Positions 51,152 through 59,511 of a stretch of DNA of 59,511 nucleotides are shown one piece after another. This DNA comes from Gemmatimonadota bacterium (lineage in GTDB: Bacteria; Latescibacterota; UBA2968), in contig PAXL01000042.1 of assembly GCA_002714465.1 (NCBI GenBank), positions 64,747 through 124,257 of the forward strand, in the 5' to 3' direction. Under the pieces are notes generated by a model. It was not told the DNA's origin and made no database searches. It saw nothing but the letters and a program-made list of their open reading frames with translations. The position numbers were made by a program, and so were the translations under genes. The number at the start of each line of letters is the position of its first letter. Within the stretch, counting starts at the first letter, position 1.

Positions 51152-51973
51152 TCAGGCAGTGATACCAGGCCCCCCTGGATACGATGCGCCTGCGTTCATC
51201 GCCTGGTTGCCTCCATCCAGCGGAAGTAGCACTCCAGTCACCCAGCGGGACGCGTCGGAGGCCAAAAAAATGGCGACTCCTTTGACGTCATCTGGTACGC
51301 CGAGGCGGCCCATGGCAATGCCGCGCAGCCATTGCTCCTCAAGCTCAGGCTCGGCGTCGACCCGCTTCTGCATTCCGGGATTCATTATCTGGGCCAGAAC
51401 GATGGAATTGACACGCACTCCACGGCTTGCCCATTCTGTGCTCAGCTCGCGAGTCATCTGCGCAGTGCCCCCCATCGCTATGCTGTAGGGCGTGTGGCTG
51501 CGGCCCAGTGCTCTGATACCAGCGATGGAGGTAATGTTGATGATGCTGCCACCCCCGGCAGCGAGCATACGACGGCCGGCCTCTTGGCAGCAGCAGAATC
51601 TGCCGACCACCAGTGATTGTGTGAAGGCCTGCACGTCCTCTATTGGTGTATCTTCGGGTGGGTGGGTCGCAACGGCGGCACCACCGCCGGCGACGTTACC
51701 AAGCACGTCGATGCGCCCGAACTCTCGATCCAGATGTTCAAACATAGTGCGAATCTGCGCCGGATCCGACACATCACAACACAACGGCAAGGCACGTCGA
51801 CCAAGGGACTCGATCTCGGCAGCTGTGCGTTCAGCGCCTTCTTCATTAAGATCGGCCAGGACGACGTCCGCCCCAGCCTCGGCGAATCCGATGCTCATGG
51901 TACGACCGATGCCCTGCGCAGCGCCGGAGACGAGAGCGATTCGGCCAGACAGGTCAAACAGTGGATGGCTCAA
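51152..51973 (-). CDS. Short-chain dehydrogenase/reductase lacking the catalytic lysine
   Basis: A classical SDR of 273 residues. The TTG start at 51973 has GAGGA upstream, within the end of the cupin gene. The cofactor motif GAAQGIG (17-23) and Asp41 (VVLADLN) favour NAD. The catalytic Ser149 (INITSIAG) and Tyr163 are present, but the Tyr-x-x-x-Lys motif reads TPYSIAMGG, so Lys is replaced by Met167 (codon ATG, one base from AAG). The Asn of NNAG also reads LGNVAGGG. Without Lys the usual proton relay should fail, so it may be inactive or binding-only, unless this position differs in a strain. It forms a two-gene unit with the cupin; substrate unknown. Confidence 0.88.
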   Translation of the reverse strand: MSHPLFDLSGRIALVSGAAQGIGRTMSIGFAEAGADVVLADLNEEGAERTAAEIESLGRRALPLCCDVSDPAQIRTMFEHLDREFGRIDVLGNVAGGGAAVATHPPEDTPIEDVQAFTQSLVVGRFCCCQEAGRRMLAAGGGSIINITSIAGIRALGRSHTPYSIAMGGTAQMTRELSTEWASRGVRVNSIVLAQIMNPGMQKRVDAEPELEEQWLRGIAMGRLGVPDDVKGVAIFLASDASRWVTGVLLPLDGGNQAMNAGASYPGGPGITA

Positions 51974-51975
51974 GT

Positions 51976-52386
51976 TCAGTCCTCATCGATGGTCTTGAAC
52001 GAAGTGCCCCAAGCCTCGAGGCGCTTGTGGTGGACGCCGTTGTAATCCGCCTTCTGCCAGAATGTGAGAAGAACGAAATCATCGTCGTCACTTTTGTTGT
52101 CCAAGCTGTGGTGCACACCGCCGGGGATCACGGCTACCATACCAGCATTGAATTCGTGAGGCTCTCCGTCCAAGTACAGGATCGCCTCACCTCTAACAGC
52201 ATAGTAGAGCTCAGTCTCCTCATGCACACCAGCGCCGGTGCTACAACCACCCTTGAGGGTACCTTCATTGATATTGATCGCCGGTGTGCCGGCGACATCA
52301 TCGTCGGTCAGCAGCTTGGACGAGTAACTCTGGTCGAGAATGAAGGGCTTTACCCGATCCGGGTCGATGACCTTTCCTCTTGGCAT
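51976..52386 (-). CDS. Cupin-domain protein
   Basis: A 136-residue single-domain cupin. The metal-binding motif 1 is TGAGVHEETELYYAVRGEAI (His-x-Glu), and motif 2 is AGMVAVIPGGVHHSLDNKSD (second His pair), so a 2-His-1-Glu-plus-His metal centre is likely. The start at ATG 52386 fits best, with GGAG farther upstream; an earlier reading adds 22 residues without resemblance. Single cupins of this size bind sugars, acyl or aromatic acids, or work as isomerases. It is 2 bases from the SDR start in the same operon, so it probably handles the same metabolite. Confidence 0.85.
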   Translation of the reverse strand: MPRGKVIDPDRVKPFILDQSYSSKLLTDDDVAGTPAININEGTLKGGCSTGAGVHEETELYYAVRGEAILYLDGEPHEFNAGMVAVIPGGVHHSLDNKSDDDDFVLLTFWQKADYNGVHHKRLEAWGTSFKTIDED

Positions 52387-52963
52387 GTCTACATTGTCTC
52401 CGTAGGAGCGTGAGACCGAGCGAAGTCTGTGAATAGCGACCCGACCGATCAAAAAGCGTTGCGCGGATGGGAGAAATTAAAGGTTGGTCTCTTGCTGTAG
52501 CAAGGTCCGAGACAGTTCGGCCGTGTATCTATGATCTATTCGGTGGAGTTTCGCAGAACGACCACGCGAGATGCACGAACAGCCAGGCAGCCATCCTGAA
52601 AGGATACTTAATAAGGATCACATTCTTGCGCTGGATCGAAAGAACGCACCTCACATGGTGTAATTTGGATGATGATCTCGGTATATACAGTCCAACCGAT
52701 GAGGCAGACTAACATAGGTGGCAACTTGCTTCACGTTAAGCCCATTGTAGACCCTATGACGTTGACCCCCGCGTTGATGCGGCTTTATTCTAATCCGAAC
52801 AAAAGCTTTCCTTTTATATACAGGAGGAAGCATCTTGGGATCACGAGACCACACCCCTTCACGTAATCATTTTTTATTCGACTAAGCAAAACAGGACCCT
52901 GTCCATTGGAGAGGCAACGAGCCCTCTTCAGTTTTGATCTTCTACAAATAGAGGGACCTTTAC
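52387..52963. other. 577-base spacer, no supported gene
   Basis: Two short open frames exist (52669-52866 on plus, 52651-52854 on minus), but they overlap on opposite strands and show no family resemblance or ribosome-binding site. Both the cupin gene (minus) and the PhyH gene (plus) start outward from it, so it probably holds two promoters; none is clear. Confidence 0.45.
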
Positions 52964-54052
52964 ATGGCTGATACACAAATCGAGTTAGTTGGAGACCTGC
53001 TGCCCGTTCGGACAGGAAACGCACCGACCGACGCAGACGAGGCGACGCTAATAGAACGCGTTGGACAGTTCAAGAACCGCGGCTATACCGTGCTCCGCGG
53101 GATTCTCAGTGGTGACGAGGTCTCTGCCTTGCGCGAGCTTTTAGATAAACGGATGGCCGCCAAGTTACCTGCACAACTCGGAGAGCTAGATGGGAAACCA
53201 GCGACCGGTCAAGAACTTGCGGCCACAGGTCGCACAATCAGCATAGGAGGTCCAGCCGACCAGGCCAGGATAGGTTTTCCCGGGCTGCTTTCGGCAGCAC
53301 CGGAAGTGGCTGAACTGTTGATCAAACCTTTTCTATTGAACCCGCAGCTACTCGACCTAGCGGAGCGAGTCATGGGCCCATTTGTTCAGGGCGATGGCTT
53401 CTACGTGGTCGGGACCCCACCGACTCAACTGACCGGACGGAGAACCGGGGTATCAACCCGGCAGGAACTGCTGGCCGACGCTTCCGCCAACCGAGAAACA
53501 GCCCTGCCTGGCTGGCACCGGGATGCCTACAACCATCACGGCATGTGGCGGAAAAACCCCGGTTACGCCGACGACCTCGCGGGCGGAGCGCAGCCGTTCA
53601 CACCCCCGCTGGCAGCACATATGCTCTGCTACTTGCAAGACATGGAGGGCCCGGGAGGACCTCTACTCGCCGTGCCAGGCTCTCATCGTAACACGTTCGG
53701 CGACAAACCGATCGGAAGAAAGGATGAGGAGGAGGTTTTAGTGGTTGATGCAAAGGCCGGCGATGTCGTGTTCTTCCACTGTGATATGCTACATTCCGGC
53801 TCGACCAACCGGTCAGAAAATGCTTGGCGCTACATGGTCACCTCCTTTGTCGTTCGTGCCGGCCTGCCGCATCGGGATGACTTCACTGAATCGCCGCTTG
53901 TCCGAGCATTGGTAAAGGAGGCAGAGGCGCGCGGTGACCGTCGCGTGTTACGCTTCTTCGCAGCAGATACCACAGATGGTGGGCCTCTGGGCCGTGAAGA
54001 AAAGCAGTGGCGCGCCGCCATCGATGCTGAAAGACTGCTGCTGCACTCATAA
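52964..54052 (+). CDS. Phytanoyl-CoA dioxygenase (PhyH) family protein
   Basis: A 362-residue oxygenase, longer than the other two PhyH genes because of an N-terminal 35-residue extension and an insertion at about 150-175. The iron facial triad is His185 and Asp187 in PGWHRDAYNHH and His277 in CDMLHSGSTNRSENAWR, and Arg289 in AWRYMVTSF binds 2-oxoglutarate. GPGGPLLAVPGSHRNTF is the family signature. GAGGGACCTTTAC precedes the ATG. It stands by itself between divergent cupin and downstream VTT genes, 174 bases from the latter. The C-terminus ends with a long charged helix (EEKQWRAAIDAERLLLHS). The substrate is unknown. Confidence 0.88.
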   Translation: MADTQIELVGDLLPVRTGNAPTDADEATLIERVGQFKNRGYTVLRGILSGDEVSALRELLDKRMAAKLPAQLGELDGKPATGQELAATGRTISIGGPADQARIGFPGLLSAAPEVAELLIKPFLLNPQLLDLAERVMGPFVQGDGFYVVGTPPTQLTGRRTGVSTRQELLADASANRETALPGWHRDAYNHHGMWRKNPGYADDLAGGAQPFTPPLAAHMLCYLQDMEGPGGPLLAVPGSHRNTFGDKPIGRKDEEEVLVVDAKAGDVVFFHCDMLHSGSTNRSENAWRYMVTSFVVRAGLPHRDDFTESPLVRALVKEAEARGDRRVLRFFAADTTDGGPLGREEKQWRAAIDAERLLLHS

Positions 54053-54226
54053 GCTCTATGGAATCGGGTTTCAGATGCGCAAATCAGGAAGATGATGCGT
54101 GAGGCCCGGAGGGCAAGACCACCGACCACGTTTAGAAGGGGCTCGGTAATCAGAATGTGTGGACCAACGCACCTAGAGACTAAGCGCTGAAGTACCTCTA
54201 TCAAACACCGACCCGCCCCTGAACCT

Positions 54227-54928
54227 ATGCGCACAACTCCCGTCAATTATCGCCCATACGTGGCCGTGGGTATGGCCTTGATGGCCATGGGCGGCCCCCT
54301 TCTGGGAATGGGCTTGGTCGGTCTGACTGGCCCGACTTACGTCCACCTTCTCGAAGGTATCACTCCCCCGCTCTTGGCCTTCGGCCTAATCATCGTTGGC
54401 GGAGCCGCCGTCGGGCTGGCCCTACTGCCGTCCTTCTTTCTGGGAGCAGTCTGCGGATATCTTCTCCCCGGGGCCTGGCCTTATATCGCCGCAGCTCCCG
54501 GGCTGGGCTGGGCCACCGTCCTGGGATTGGGATTGGGTCGTCTCTTCACCGCGAACTTCCTGGAAGTGTTACTGAAGCGGAAGGCCGCCTGGTGGGCCAC
54601 CTACCATCGTCTTGTGCATACTGCCGGCGCCTTCCTGCCCACTGCCATCGCCCTGCTGCGACTTTCACCACACATGCCCTTCGCCCTGAGCAACCTGGTA
54701 TGTGCTCGTCTGCCACTAGCACCAACCAGGATCTGGCTCTACTCCTATGTCGGATTGCTACCCCGAACACTCTTAGCAGCATATATAGGCAGCCAGCTGC
54801 AGAACTGGCGCGACCTGCTCGATCGAGAGCGCCCTCCCTGGGAACTCCTGCTTTCATTCGCGTTGTTGGTCCTTTTAGTCTACTCCACCCGCCGTGTCGC
54901 ACGCCAATTTGGATCCGAAAGGCACTGA
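54227..54928 (+). CDS. TVP38/TMEM64 (VTT/DedA-superfamily) membrane protein
   Basis: A 233-residue polytopic protein. Helices are predicted at about 10-30, 45-62, 64-85, 88-105, 130-150 and 205-225. The family signature is in the middle: LLRLSPHMPFALSNLVCARL followed by PTRIWLYSYVGLLPRTLLAAYIGSQL, matching 'LRLSPxxPFxxxNxxxGL....Y....G.LP....YxYxGS' of the VTT domain. These proteins are re-entrant-loop carriers related to lipid scramblases and DedA; some are needed for polyprenyl phosphate recycling. The start ATG at 54227 has no clear Shine-Dalgarno. The spacers on both sides (174 and 227 bases) show no genes. Confidence 0.82.
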   Translation: MRTTPVNYRPYVAVGMALMAMGGPLLGMGLVGLTGPTYVHLLEGITPPLLAFGLIIVGGAAVGLALLPSFFLGAVCGYLLPGAWPYIAAAPGLGWATVLGLGLGRLFTANFLEVLLKRKAAWWATYHRLVHTAGAFLPTAIALLRLSPHMPFALSNLVCARLPLAPTRIWLYSYVGLLPRTLLAAYIGSQLQNWRDLLDRERPPWELLLSFALLVLLVYSTRRVARQFGSERH

Positions 54929-55155
54929 GGTCAGCTGATGGATGCATCTCTGTGCAGAAAGAGACACTCTTGGAAACAACGTTACCCCGATGTTTCCTTC
55001 ACTTACCTACCGGTTCCTCTACCTACTCTCGCGCGTGGCACCAAGGATCTCCTCCCGATCGTGTCAATCGAATCACACGGCTTCAGATCGAAGATTCCTG
55101 CAACTCTCACGCCCTCAGCGTTCACCTCGTTGGGGCTTTTCTACAAGTGATATGA

Positions 55156-57423
55156 ATGGCACACAGGACACCAGCTGAGTGGGTAAATCCGCTTATCGAT
55201 ACAGCGAATAGACGGTTCTTTTTCTTCAGTTCGGCTTGCAGGCCGTTCGGGATGTTGAATCTGAGCCCCGATACGGCGCGGAGTGGCGCGTGGGAAGCGG
55301 GCTACCGATACGACTCGGAATACATCCACGACTTCAGTCATCTGCACGCGTGGCAGCTCGCAGGCATTGCGGTACTGCCAGCAACGGGGGCAGTGCGTGG
55401 GCACGAGGGGTCAGAAGCTTTCAAATCACGGTTCAGTCACACTGACGAGACGGTTGCACCAGGGTATCACTCGGTTCACCTGATCGATTATGACATTCGG
55501 GCAGACCTGACGGCGACCGATCGCGTCGGTTTTCACAGATACACTTTCCCGAAAGATGATAGCTCGCACATCCTCTTCGATCTCGGGACGGAGCTTGGGC
55601 CGTGTGAGATGTCGGACTGCTCGGCCGAGATGGTGAGTGATACACGAATGACGGGGTTCGTCGAGGCGTCCGCCACGCGTCGACGACCGAAGGCGACGCG
55701 GATCTACTTTGTAGCCGACTTCGACAGCCCTGTGACCGGATTTGGGGGCTGGGAGAATGGAAATCTGCAGGAGAGCTGCACGTCTATATCGGGCAAGACA
55801 AGTGGCGCCTTTGTGCGACTGGATACAACGGACAAGAGGGTCGTGCATATGAAGATCGCGATATCGTATTGCAGCATCGCGGGCGCGATCGGCAACCTTG
55901 AGCACGAAGTCCCCCACTGGGACTTCGACCGGATTCATTCGGAAGCAACGGACACGTGGAACGCCTGGCTCGGGCGGATTCTCGTCGAAGGCGGTACGGA
56001 TGCCCAGAAGACAAAGTTCTACACGGACCTGTATCACGCGATCCTCGGTCGCAGACGGGTCAACGACGTGGATGGTTCATACAGCGATCAAACCGGTGAC
56101 GAGCAGGTTATCCGTCAGATCCCGAAGCGTGCCGATGGCACACTCTCTTACGAGCACCACAACTCGGACGCCTTCTGGGGCTCGCAATGGACGCTTGATA
56201 TCCTGTGGCCCCTCGCCTACCCGGACATCACGCATAACTTCTGCAACACGCTTGTCGACATGTACAAGAATGGCGGTCTAATCCCCCGCGGTCCCTCTGG
56301 CGGAAACTACACCTTCGTCATGACCTCGGCCACGTCAACGCACTTACTAGTCTCCGCCTATATGAAGGGCATCAGAAACTGGGACATCGAAACGGGCTAC
56401 CAAGGCATGGTCAAGAACCATAGTCCAGGGGGCCTGATGAGTCGGGCAGGTTACGAGCACGACACCTGTATCGGCGGAGGAGTGGAACAGTACATAGAGA
56501 AAGGATACGTGCCTCACGGAATCGAGGCCCACGCCTTCCACTGTGACGGAGCCGCTCAGACGCTAGAATACGCCTATGTCGACTGGTGCTTGTCCGAGAT
56601 GTCGAGGGATCTGGGTAAAGCCAAAGATGTCAAGCGCTTCGCAGAGCGGGCCCAGAACTACCGAAACATCTACGACCCGGCTATCGGCTTCATGCGTCCG
56701 CGCCACGACAACGGCTCGTGGCTTGAGGACTTCGACCCTATGAAGCCCGACGGCTGGAACGAGGGAAACGGCTGGCAGTATCTCTGGCACGTCCCGCACG
56801 ACATCGCGGGCCTCTCTGGCCTCATGGGTGGCGACGAAACAATGGCGGACCGACTGAACGAAGTCGTCGAAAAAGCCAGTGAAAATGACTTCATCGCCCC
56901 GCACGGCAAGCACTTTACCAACCTGCTCGACTACGGAAATCAGCCGTCGACGCACATCGTTCACATATTTAACTACATCGGCAAACCCTGGCTAACGCAG
57001 AAGTGGGTCCACGCCATCATGAAACAGTGCAAAAGCGACATCACCCCATACGCGGGTTACGGCGGTGACGAAGACCAAGGCATGATGGGATCCCTGAACG
57101 TCCTAATGGCGATCGGTCTGTTTCAGATGCGCGGTGGCTGCGATATCGATCCCGTCTACGAACTTACGTCACCCATATTCGATCGAATTACGATCCAGCT
57201 CGACCCCAACTACTACGGTGGCAAAGAGATTAGTATTGAGACGTCAGGAAAGGGAACGTATGTCCAAAGCGCAAAACTGAACGGCGACGCGTTGGAGCGG
57301 TGCTGGTTCAGGCATTCCGAGATAAGGAACGGTGCCCAAATCGAAGTGGCACTGGGCGTGGAGCCTAACGTGAAATGGGGAGTTGAGCCGCCGCCGCCGT
57401 CGGCTTCAACGGCAAACTCATAG
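55156..57423 (+). CDS. Glycoside hydrolase family 92 alpha-mannosidase
   Basis: A 755-residue GH92 enzyme, a calcium-dependent inverting alpha-mannosidase. The N-terminal beta-sandwich begins TPAEWVNPLIDT and has RPFGMLNLSPDT; the (alpha/alpha)6 domain carries HHNSDAFWGSQWTLDILWPL, the general-acid region DGWNEGNGWQYLW near residue 535, and the base/calcium region AGYGGDEDQGMMGSLNVLMAIGLF near 637. Most GH92 enzymes are exported; I see no signal peptide here, and the start at 55156 looks correct because family homology begins 8 residues later. So it may act on imported oligosaccharides, or a leader could be missed upstream. It precedes a rhamnonate-dehydratase-like gene, but with a possible promoter between. 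Confidence 0.9.
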   Translation: MAHRTPAEWVNPLIDTANRRFFFFSSACRPFGMLNLSPDTARSGAWEAGYRYDSEYIHDFSHLHAWQLAGIAVLPATGAVRGHEGSEAFKSRFSHTDETVAPGYHSVHLIDYDIRADLTATDRVGFHRYTFPKDDSSHILFDLGTELGPCEMSDCSAEMVSDTRMTGFVEASATRRRPKATRIYFVADFDSPVTGFGGWENGNLQESCTSISGKTSGAFVRLDTTDKRVVHMKIAISYCSIAGAIGNLEHEVPHWDFDRIHSEATDTWNAWLGRILVEGGTDAQKTKFYTDLYHAILGRRRVNDVDGSYSDQTGDEQVIRQIPKRADGTLSYEHHNSDAFWGSQWTLDILWPLAYPDITHNFCNTLVDMYKNGGLIPRGPSGGNYTFVMTSATSTHLLVSAYMKGIRNWDIETGYQGMVKNHSPGGLMSRAGYEHDTCIGGGVEQYIEKGYVPHGIEAHAFHCDGAAQTLEYAYVDWCLSEMSRDLGKAKDVKRFAERAQNYRNIYDPAIGFMRPRHDNGSWLEDFDPMKPDGWNEGNGWQYLWHVPHDIAGLSGLMGGDETMADRLNEVVEKASENDFIAPHGKHFTNLLDYGNQPSTHIVHIFNYIGKPWLTQKWVHAIMKQCKSDITPYAGYGGDEDQGMMGSLNVLMAIGLFQMRGGCDIDPVYELTSPIFDRITIQLDPNYYGGKEISIETSGKGTYVQSAKLNGDALERCWFRHSEIRNGAQIEVALGVEPNVKWGVEPPPPSASTANS

Positions 57424-57510
57424 ATGAACTAATCAATGGCTGATGACAGGGATATGACCGAGGAGCTGGATAGCTAGCACAGCAAATCCAGGGCTGCTTT
57501 CGTCTGGTCT

Positions 57511-57541
57511 TTGACAAGGCCGCTCACTGTTCGCATATAGT
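57511..57541 (+). promoter_or_regulatory. Candidate promoter for the rhamnonate-dehydratase-like gene
   Basis: TTGACA (57511-57516) is a perfect -35 hexamer; TATAGT (57536-57541) is a good -10, but the spacer is 19 bases, two longer than optimal. It lies 60 bases before the ATG at 57601, in the 177-base gap after the GH92 gene. Confidence 0.4.
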
Positions 57542-57600
57542 TGCGCCTGCTTAGACGCGCCATAACAACTCGATGAACGAACCCTTACCCAGAGATCGAC

Positions 57601-58806
57601 ATGAAGATTAAGTCAATCCGTGCCGTTAGCGTCAGCTTCCCCGAAACCGGTGCCCGTGCCCGCCCTTCCGCCGTGCAATACAAGACAGCTCGACGGCCGA
57701 GTTGGGTGGAGAACGGTCCTGTGGCCAACCCGATGACCCGCTATCCTCGATACGCCGCATATCGGCCATCGTGGACACCATCCTGGCGTAATCTGGGCTG
57801 TGTAGTCGAGGCCGAGGACGGTACTTGGGGATTCGCCATAGCCAACCACGGTCGCGCAGTTGCAGCAATCATTGACGACCACCTTGGACCGAAGCTTGAA
57901 GGTGAATCGTGCCTGGCCACCGAAAAGTGCTACGACATGATGGTGCGCATGGGCGCACCATACGGGGCCACGGGTCTCCACGCTTATGCTGTGAGCGCCA
58001 TCGACCTAGCCCTCTGGGACCTCAAGGGAAAACTTCTGCAGCGTCCCGTTTATGAGCTGCTCGGGGGGCCGGCGCGCGATGAGCTTTTCTGCTATTCGAC
58101 CGGCGGCGACACGGATTGGTATATGGAACTCGGGTTCAACGCAACCAAACTGCCCTGCCCGTATGGTCCTGCGGATGGGCTCGATGGTCTGAAAAAGAAT
58201 GTCGATATGGTGGCAAGTACGCGTGAAATGGTCGGAGATGATGTCGAACTGATGCTGGACTGCTGGATGGCTTTCGACATCGAGTATGCGGTGCGCCTTG
58301 CCGAAGAGCTGCGGCCATACAAGCTGAAGTGGATGGAAGAAATGCTGCGATCCGAGGAAATGGACTCCCACGCACAGCTCCGGCAGCGCCTACCCTGGCA
58401 AACCCTTGCCACGGGCGAACACTGGTACACCAGTGTTCCCTACCAACACGCCGCAAGCCGTCATCTTGTTGATATTTTCCAACCCGACATTAATTGGGTT
58501 GGCGGACTGACTGCAATTACCAAAATCTGTGCCATTGCGGAAGCTGCAGGAATATCCGTCATCCCCCATGGTGGGGGCAATACCCCTTACGGCCAGCACG
58601 CCTGTTACGCCTTGGCGGCTATCCCTTGGACCGAGTGCTTCGTCGCAACACCCCCAGGAGTAGCGCCCGAAGAAGCGGCGAGACTACCAGGCATGGCCGC
58701 ACCCAAAGAAGGTCGAATGGTCCCCAGCGATGGCCACGGATTCGGAGTGGAAATCAGCCAAGAGCACATCTCCCCTTTTGACTATCAGAAAGAGAAGAGC
58801 GGCTAG
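57601..58806 (+). CDS. Rhamnonate-dehydratase-like enolase-superfamily enzyme
   Basis: A 401-residue member of the mandelate racemase subgroup, most like L-rhamnonate dehydratase. Family features: ANPMTRYPRYAAYRPSW in the capping domain, YAVSAIDLALWDLKGKLLQR, YELLGGPARDELFCYSTG and GFNATKLPCPYGP. Metal ligands are Asp220 (LMLDCWMAFD), Glu246 (KWMEEMLRSE) and Glu273 (TGEHWYTS), and the base His323 lies in IPHGGGNTPYGQH. 'KLPCPYGP' and the Cys-Trp after Asp220 are typical of rhamnonate dehydratases, which turn L-rhamnonate into 2-keto-3-deoxy-rhamnonate; other 6-deoxy-sugar acids remain possible. No partner genes for rhamnose use are in the window. Confidence 0.88.
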   Translation: MKIKSIRAVSVSFPETGARARPSAVQYKTARRPSWVENGPVANPMTRYPRYAAYRPSWTPSWRNLGCVVEAEDGTWGFAIANHGRAVAAIIDDHLGPKLEGESCLATEKCYDMMVRMGAPYGATGLHAYAVSAIDLALWDLKGKLLQRPVYELLGGPARDELFCYSTGGDTDWYMELGFNATKLPCPYGPADGLDGLKKNVDMVASTREMVGDDVELMLDCWMAFDIEYAVRLAEELRPYKLKWMEEMLRSEEMDSHAQLRQRLPWQTLATGEHWYTSVPYQHAASRHLVDIFQPDINWVGGLTAITKICAIAEAAGISVIPHGGGNTPYGQHACYALAAIPWTECFVATPPGVAPEEAARLPGMAAPKEGRMVPSDGHGFGVEISQEHISPFDYQKEKSG

Positions 58807-58980
58807 AAATAAACCCTATTGCGGGCACGACATCTTGGAATCTCAGTCCCTGGTATTACGGTGTAGAGATGCCCTGCATTGAGTAAAGAAGAAGTTGTAA
58901 AACCAAACTTCTGCCCCCGGAAGTTCGCTCCGTCCACCCTCATCGTGGCCGCCCTCTGGCTTATCACTTCTCAAGCCTCC

Positions 58981-59511
58981 TCACCCAGCGTGTGTCGCTA
59001 TTAGAACCCAGACCTGTGGGCTATCTGGCAAGGTATCAGATGAGACATCCACAACCTCTTCCTTGAACCAGACAACGGACTCGGACCGAAATCGGCTGGT
59101 GAAGTCTTCCACGTCCTGCATCTTTGGGAACTTGCAGCCCGGAAGTGCGTGGTGCATTGGAATCGTTATCTTGGGTTTGATCACATCAAGAGCATCGCAG
59201 AGATCTTCCAACTCGATCGTGGGAGGTCCTCCGGTCGGGACGATGGCAACGTCTACATCCGACATTTGGTCAAGCTGCTCATCCGTAATTCTGTTTCCGA
59301 CATCCCCAAAATGGAGAATTCGCACACCGTCCATTGTAAACCGATACATCGCGTTATCCCGTGGCTCGAGCTTGTGACGCATACTCTCCTTCGTGGGTAT
59401 GGCCGAAATCTCAATCCCCTTGACCGTTACACCACCGTCCAGAATCCACGTAGCTGTAACAACCTCGGGATCGCCCTGGATCATGTCGGCATTCCCGTGA
59501 GCGGAGTCGTC
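58981..59511 (-). CDS. Metallo-beta-lactamase-fold hydrolase, N-terminus cut by window edge
   Basis: The gene runs off the right end of the window; its open frame extends nine codons beyond the ATG at 59484 to the last base (reading DDSAHGNAD before it), so the true start lies outside. The visible 177 residues show the C-terminal half of the fold: ILHFGDVGNRITDEQLDQM (Asp of the third metal motif), VDVAIVPTGGPPTIELEDL and KPKITIPMHHALPG with the last His. DDSAHGN is probably the tail of the H-x-H-x-D-H metal site. This pattern is that of the UlaG-like or 'MBL fold' proteins of unknown substrate. The last two bases of the window may belong to the same frame. Confidence 0.8.
   Translation of the reverse strand, partial: DDSAHGNADMIQGDPEVVTATWILDGGVTVKGIEISAIPTKESMRHKLEPRDNAMYRFTMDGVRILHFGDVGNRITDEQLDQMSDVDVAIVPTGGPPTIELEDLCDALDVIKPKITIPMHHALPGCKFPKMQDVEDFTSRFRSESVVWFKEEVVDVSSDTLPDSPQVWVLIATHAG

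Noticed and set aside
52651..52866. Small genes on either strand in the cupin-PhyH spacer
   Set aside because: The two frames overlap, show no family resemblance and lack ribosome sites.
53830..54246. Minus-strand frame of 138 codons at the end of the third PhyH gene
   Set aside because: Antisense to a well-supported gene and without resemblance to known proteins.

Overview
The window reads as the chromosome of a Gram-negative, free-living or host-associated heterotroph. It is moderately GC-rich and carries no phage, IS, CRISPR or rRNA/tRNA genes that I can see. The gene mix is three phytanoyl-CoA-type (PhyH) oxygenases plus a TauD-type one, three sulfatases, two mandelate racemase/enolase-superfamily enzymes, two neutral-ceramidase-like proteins, a DUF1961 protein, a GH92 mannosidase, two DegT aminotransferases, and Gfo/Idh/MocA and aldo/keto reductases. 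This profile resembles uncultured Latescibacterota, Poribacteria, Planctomycetota or Hydrogenedentota, but that is inference; no marker gene fixes the phylum. Non-ATG starts (TTG, GTG) with good Shine-Dalgarno sequences are frequent and several published-style ATG starts would be wrong.

Layout. 1-7263: a partial SRPBCC protein, a DUF3500 protein, a GNAT relic, a zinc-ribbon protein, and a minus-strand run of RND pump, pdxA and an RsmJ-like methyltransferase. 7264-10132: an AT-rich promoter region, then a signalling cluster with no kinase: a MerR-type helix-turn-helix fused to a receiver domain, a small membrane-anchored protein, and a two-receiver protein, closed by a terminator. 10332-14672: a DUF445 membrane protein, a DCC-LMF1 fusion coupled to a secreted beta-rich protein, and a convergent TPR protein. 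14864-21596: DegT aminotransferase and pabB-pabC fusion, a wrecked PQQ-propeller gene, an epimerase, gamma-glutamyltransferase and a wrecked MacB-like permease.

21682-35553 is a catabolic region: PhyH oxygenase, six-hairpin glycosidase-fold protein, sugar isomerase, DUF1961 protein, aldo/keto reductase, two tandem sulfatases, holin-like protein, PhyH oxygenase, S9 peptidase and an enolase-superfamily dehydratase. Together they suggest use of sulfated or otherwise decorated carbohydrate and amide-linked material; substrates are unknown. 35674-41321: methyltransferase, double GNAT, a large conserved unknown and selO. 41397-48267: ceramidase-like plus DegT pair, a hairpin-rich spacer, an oxidoreductase, a pentapeptide-repeat protein, two fused gene relics (SIMPL and lactate dehydrogenase) and a second ceramidase-like gene. 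48494-59511: TauD oxygenase, sulfatase, SDR plus cupin, PhyH, a VTT/DedA membrane protein, GH92, a rhamnonate-dehydratase-like enzyme and a partial metallo-beta-lactamase-fold protein.

The window carries five or six recognisable gene relics, so gene decay is ongoing. The most unusual intact feature is the kinase-less MerR-receiver/membrane/double-receiver cluster at 7848-10073.
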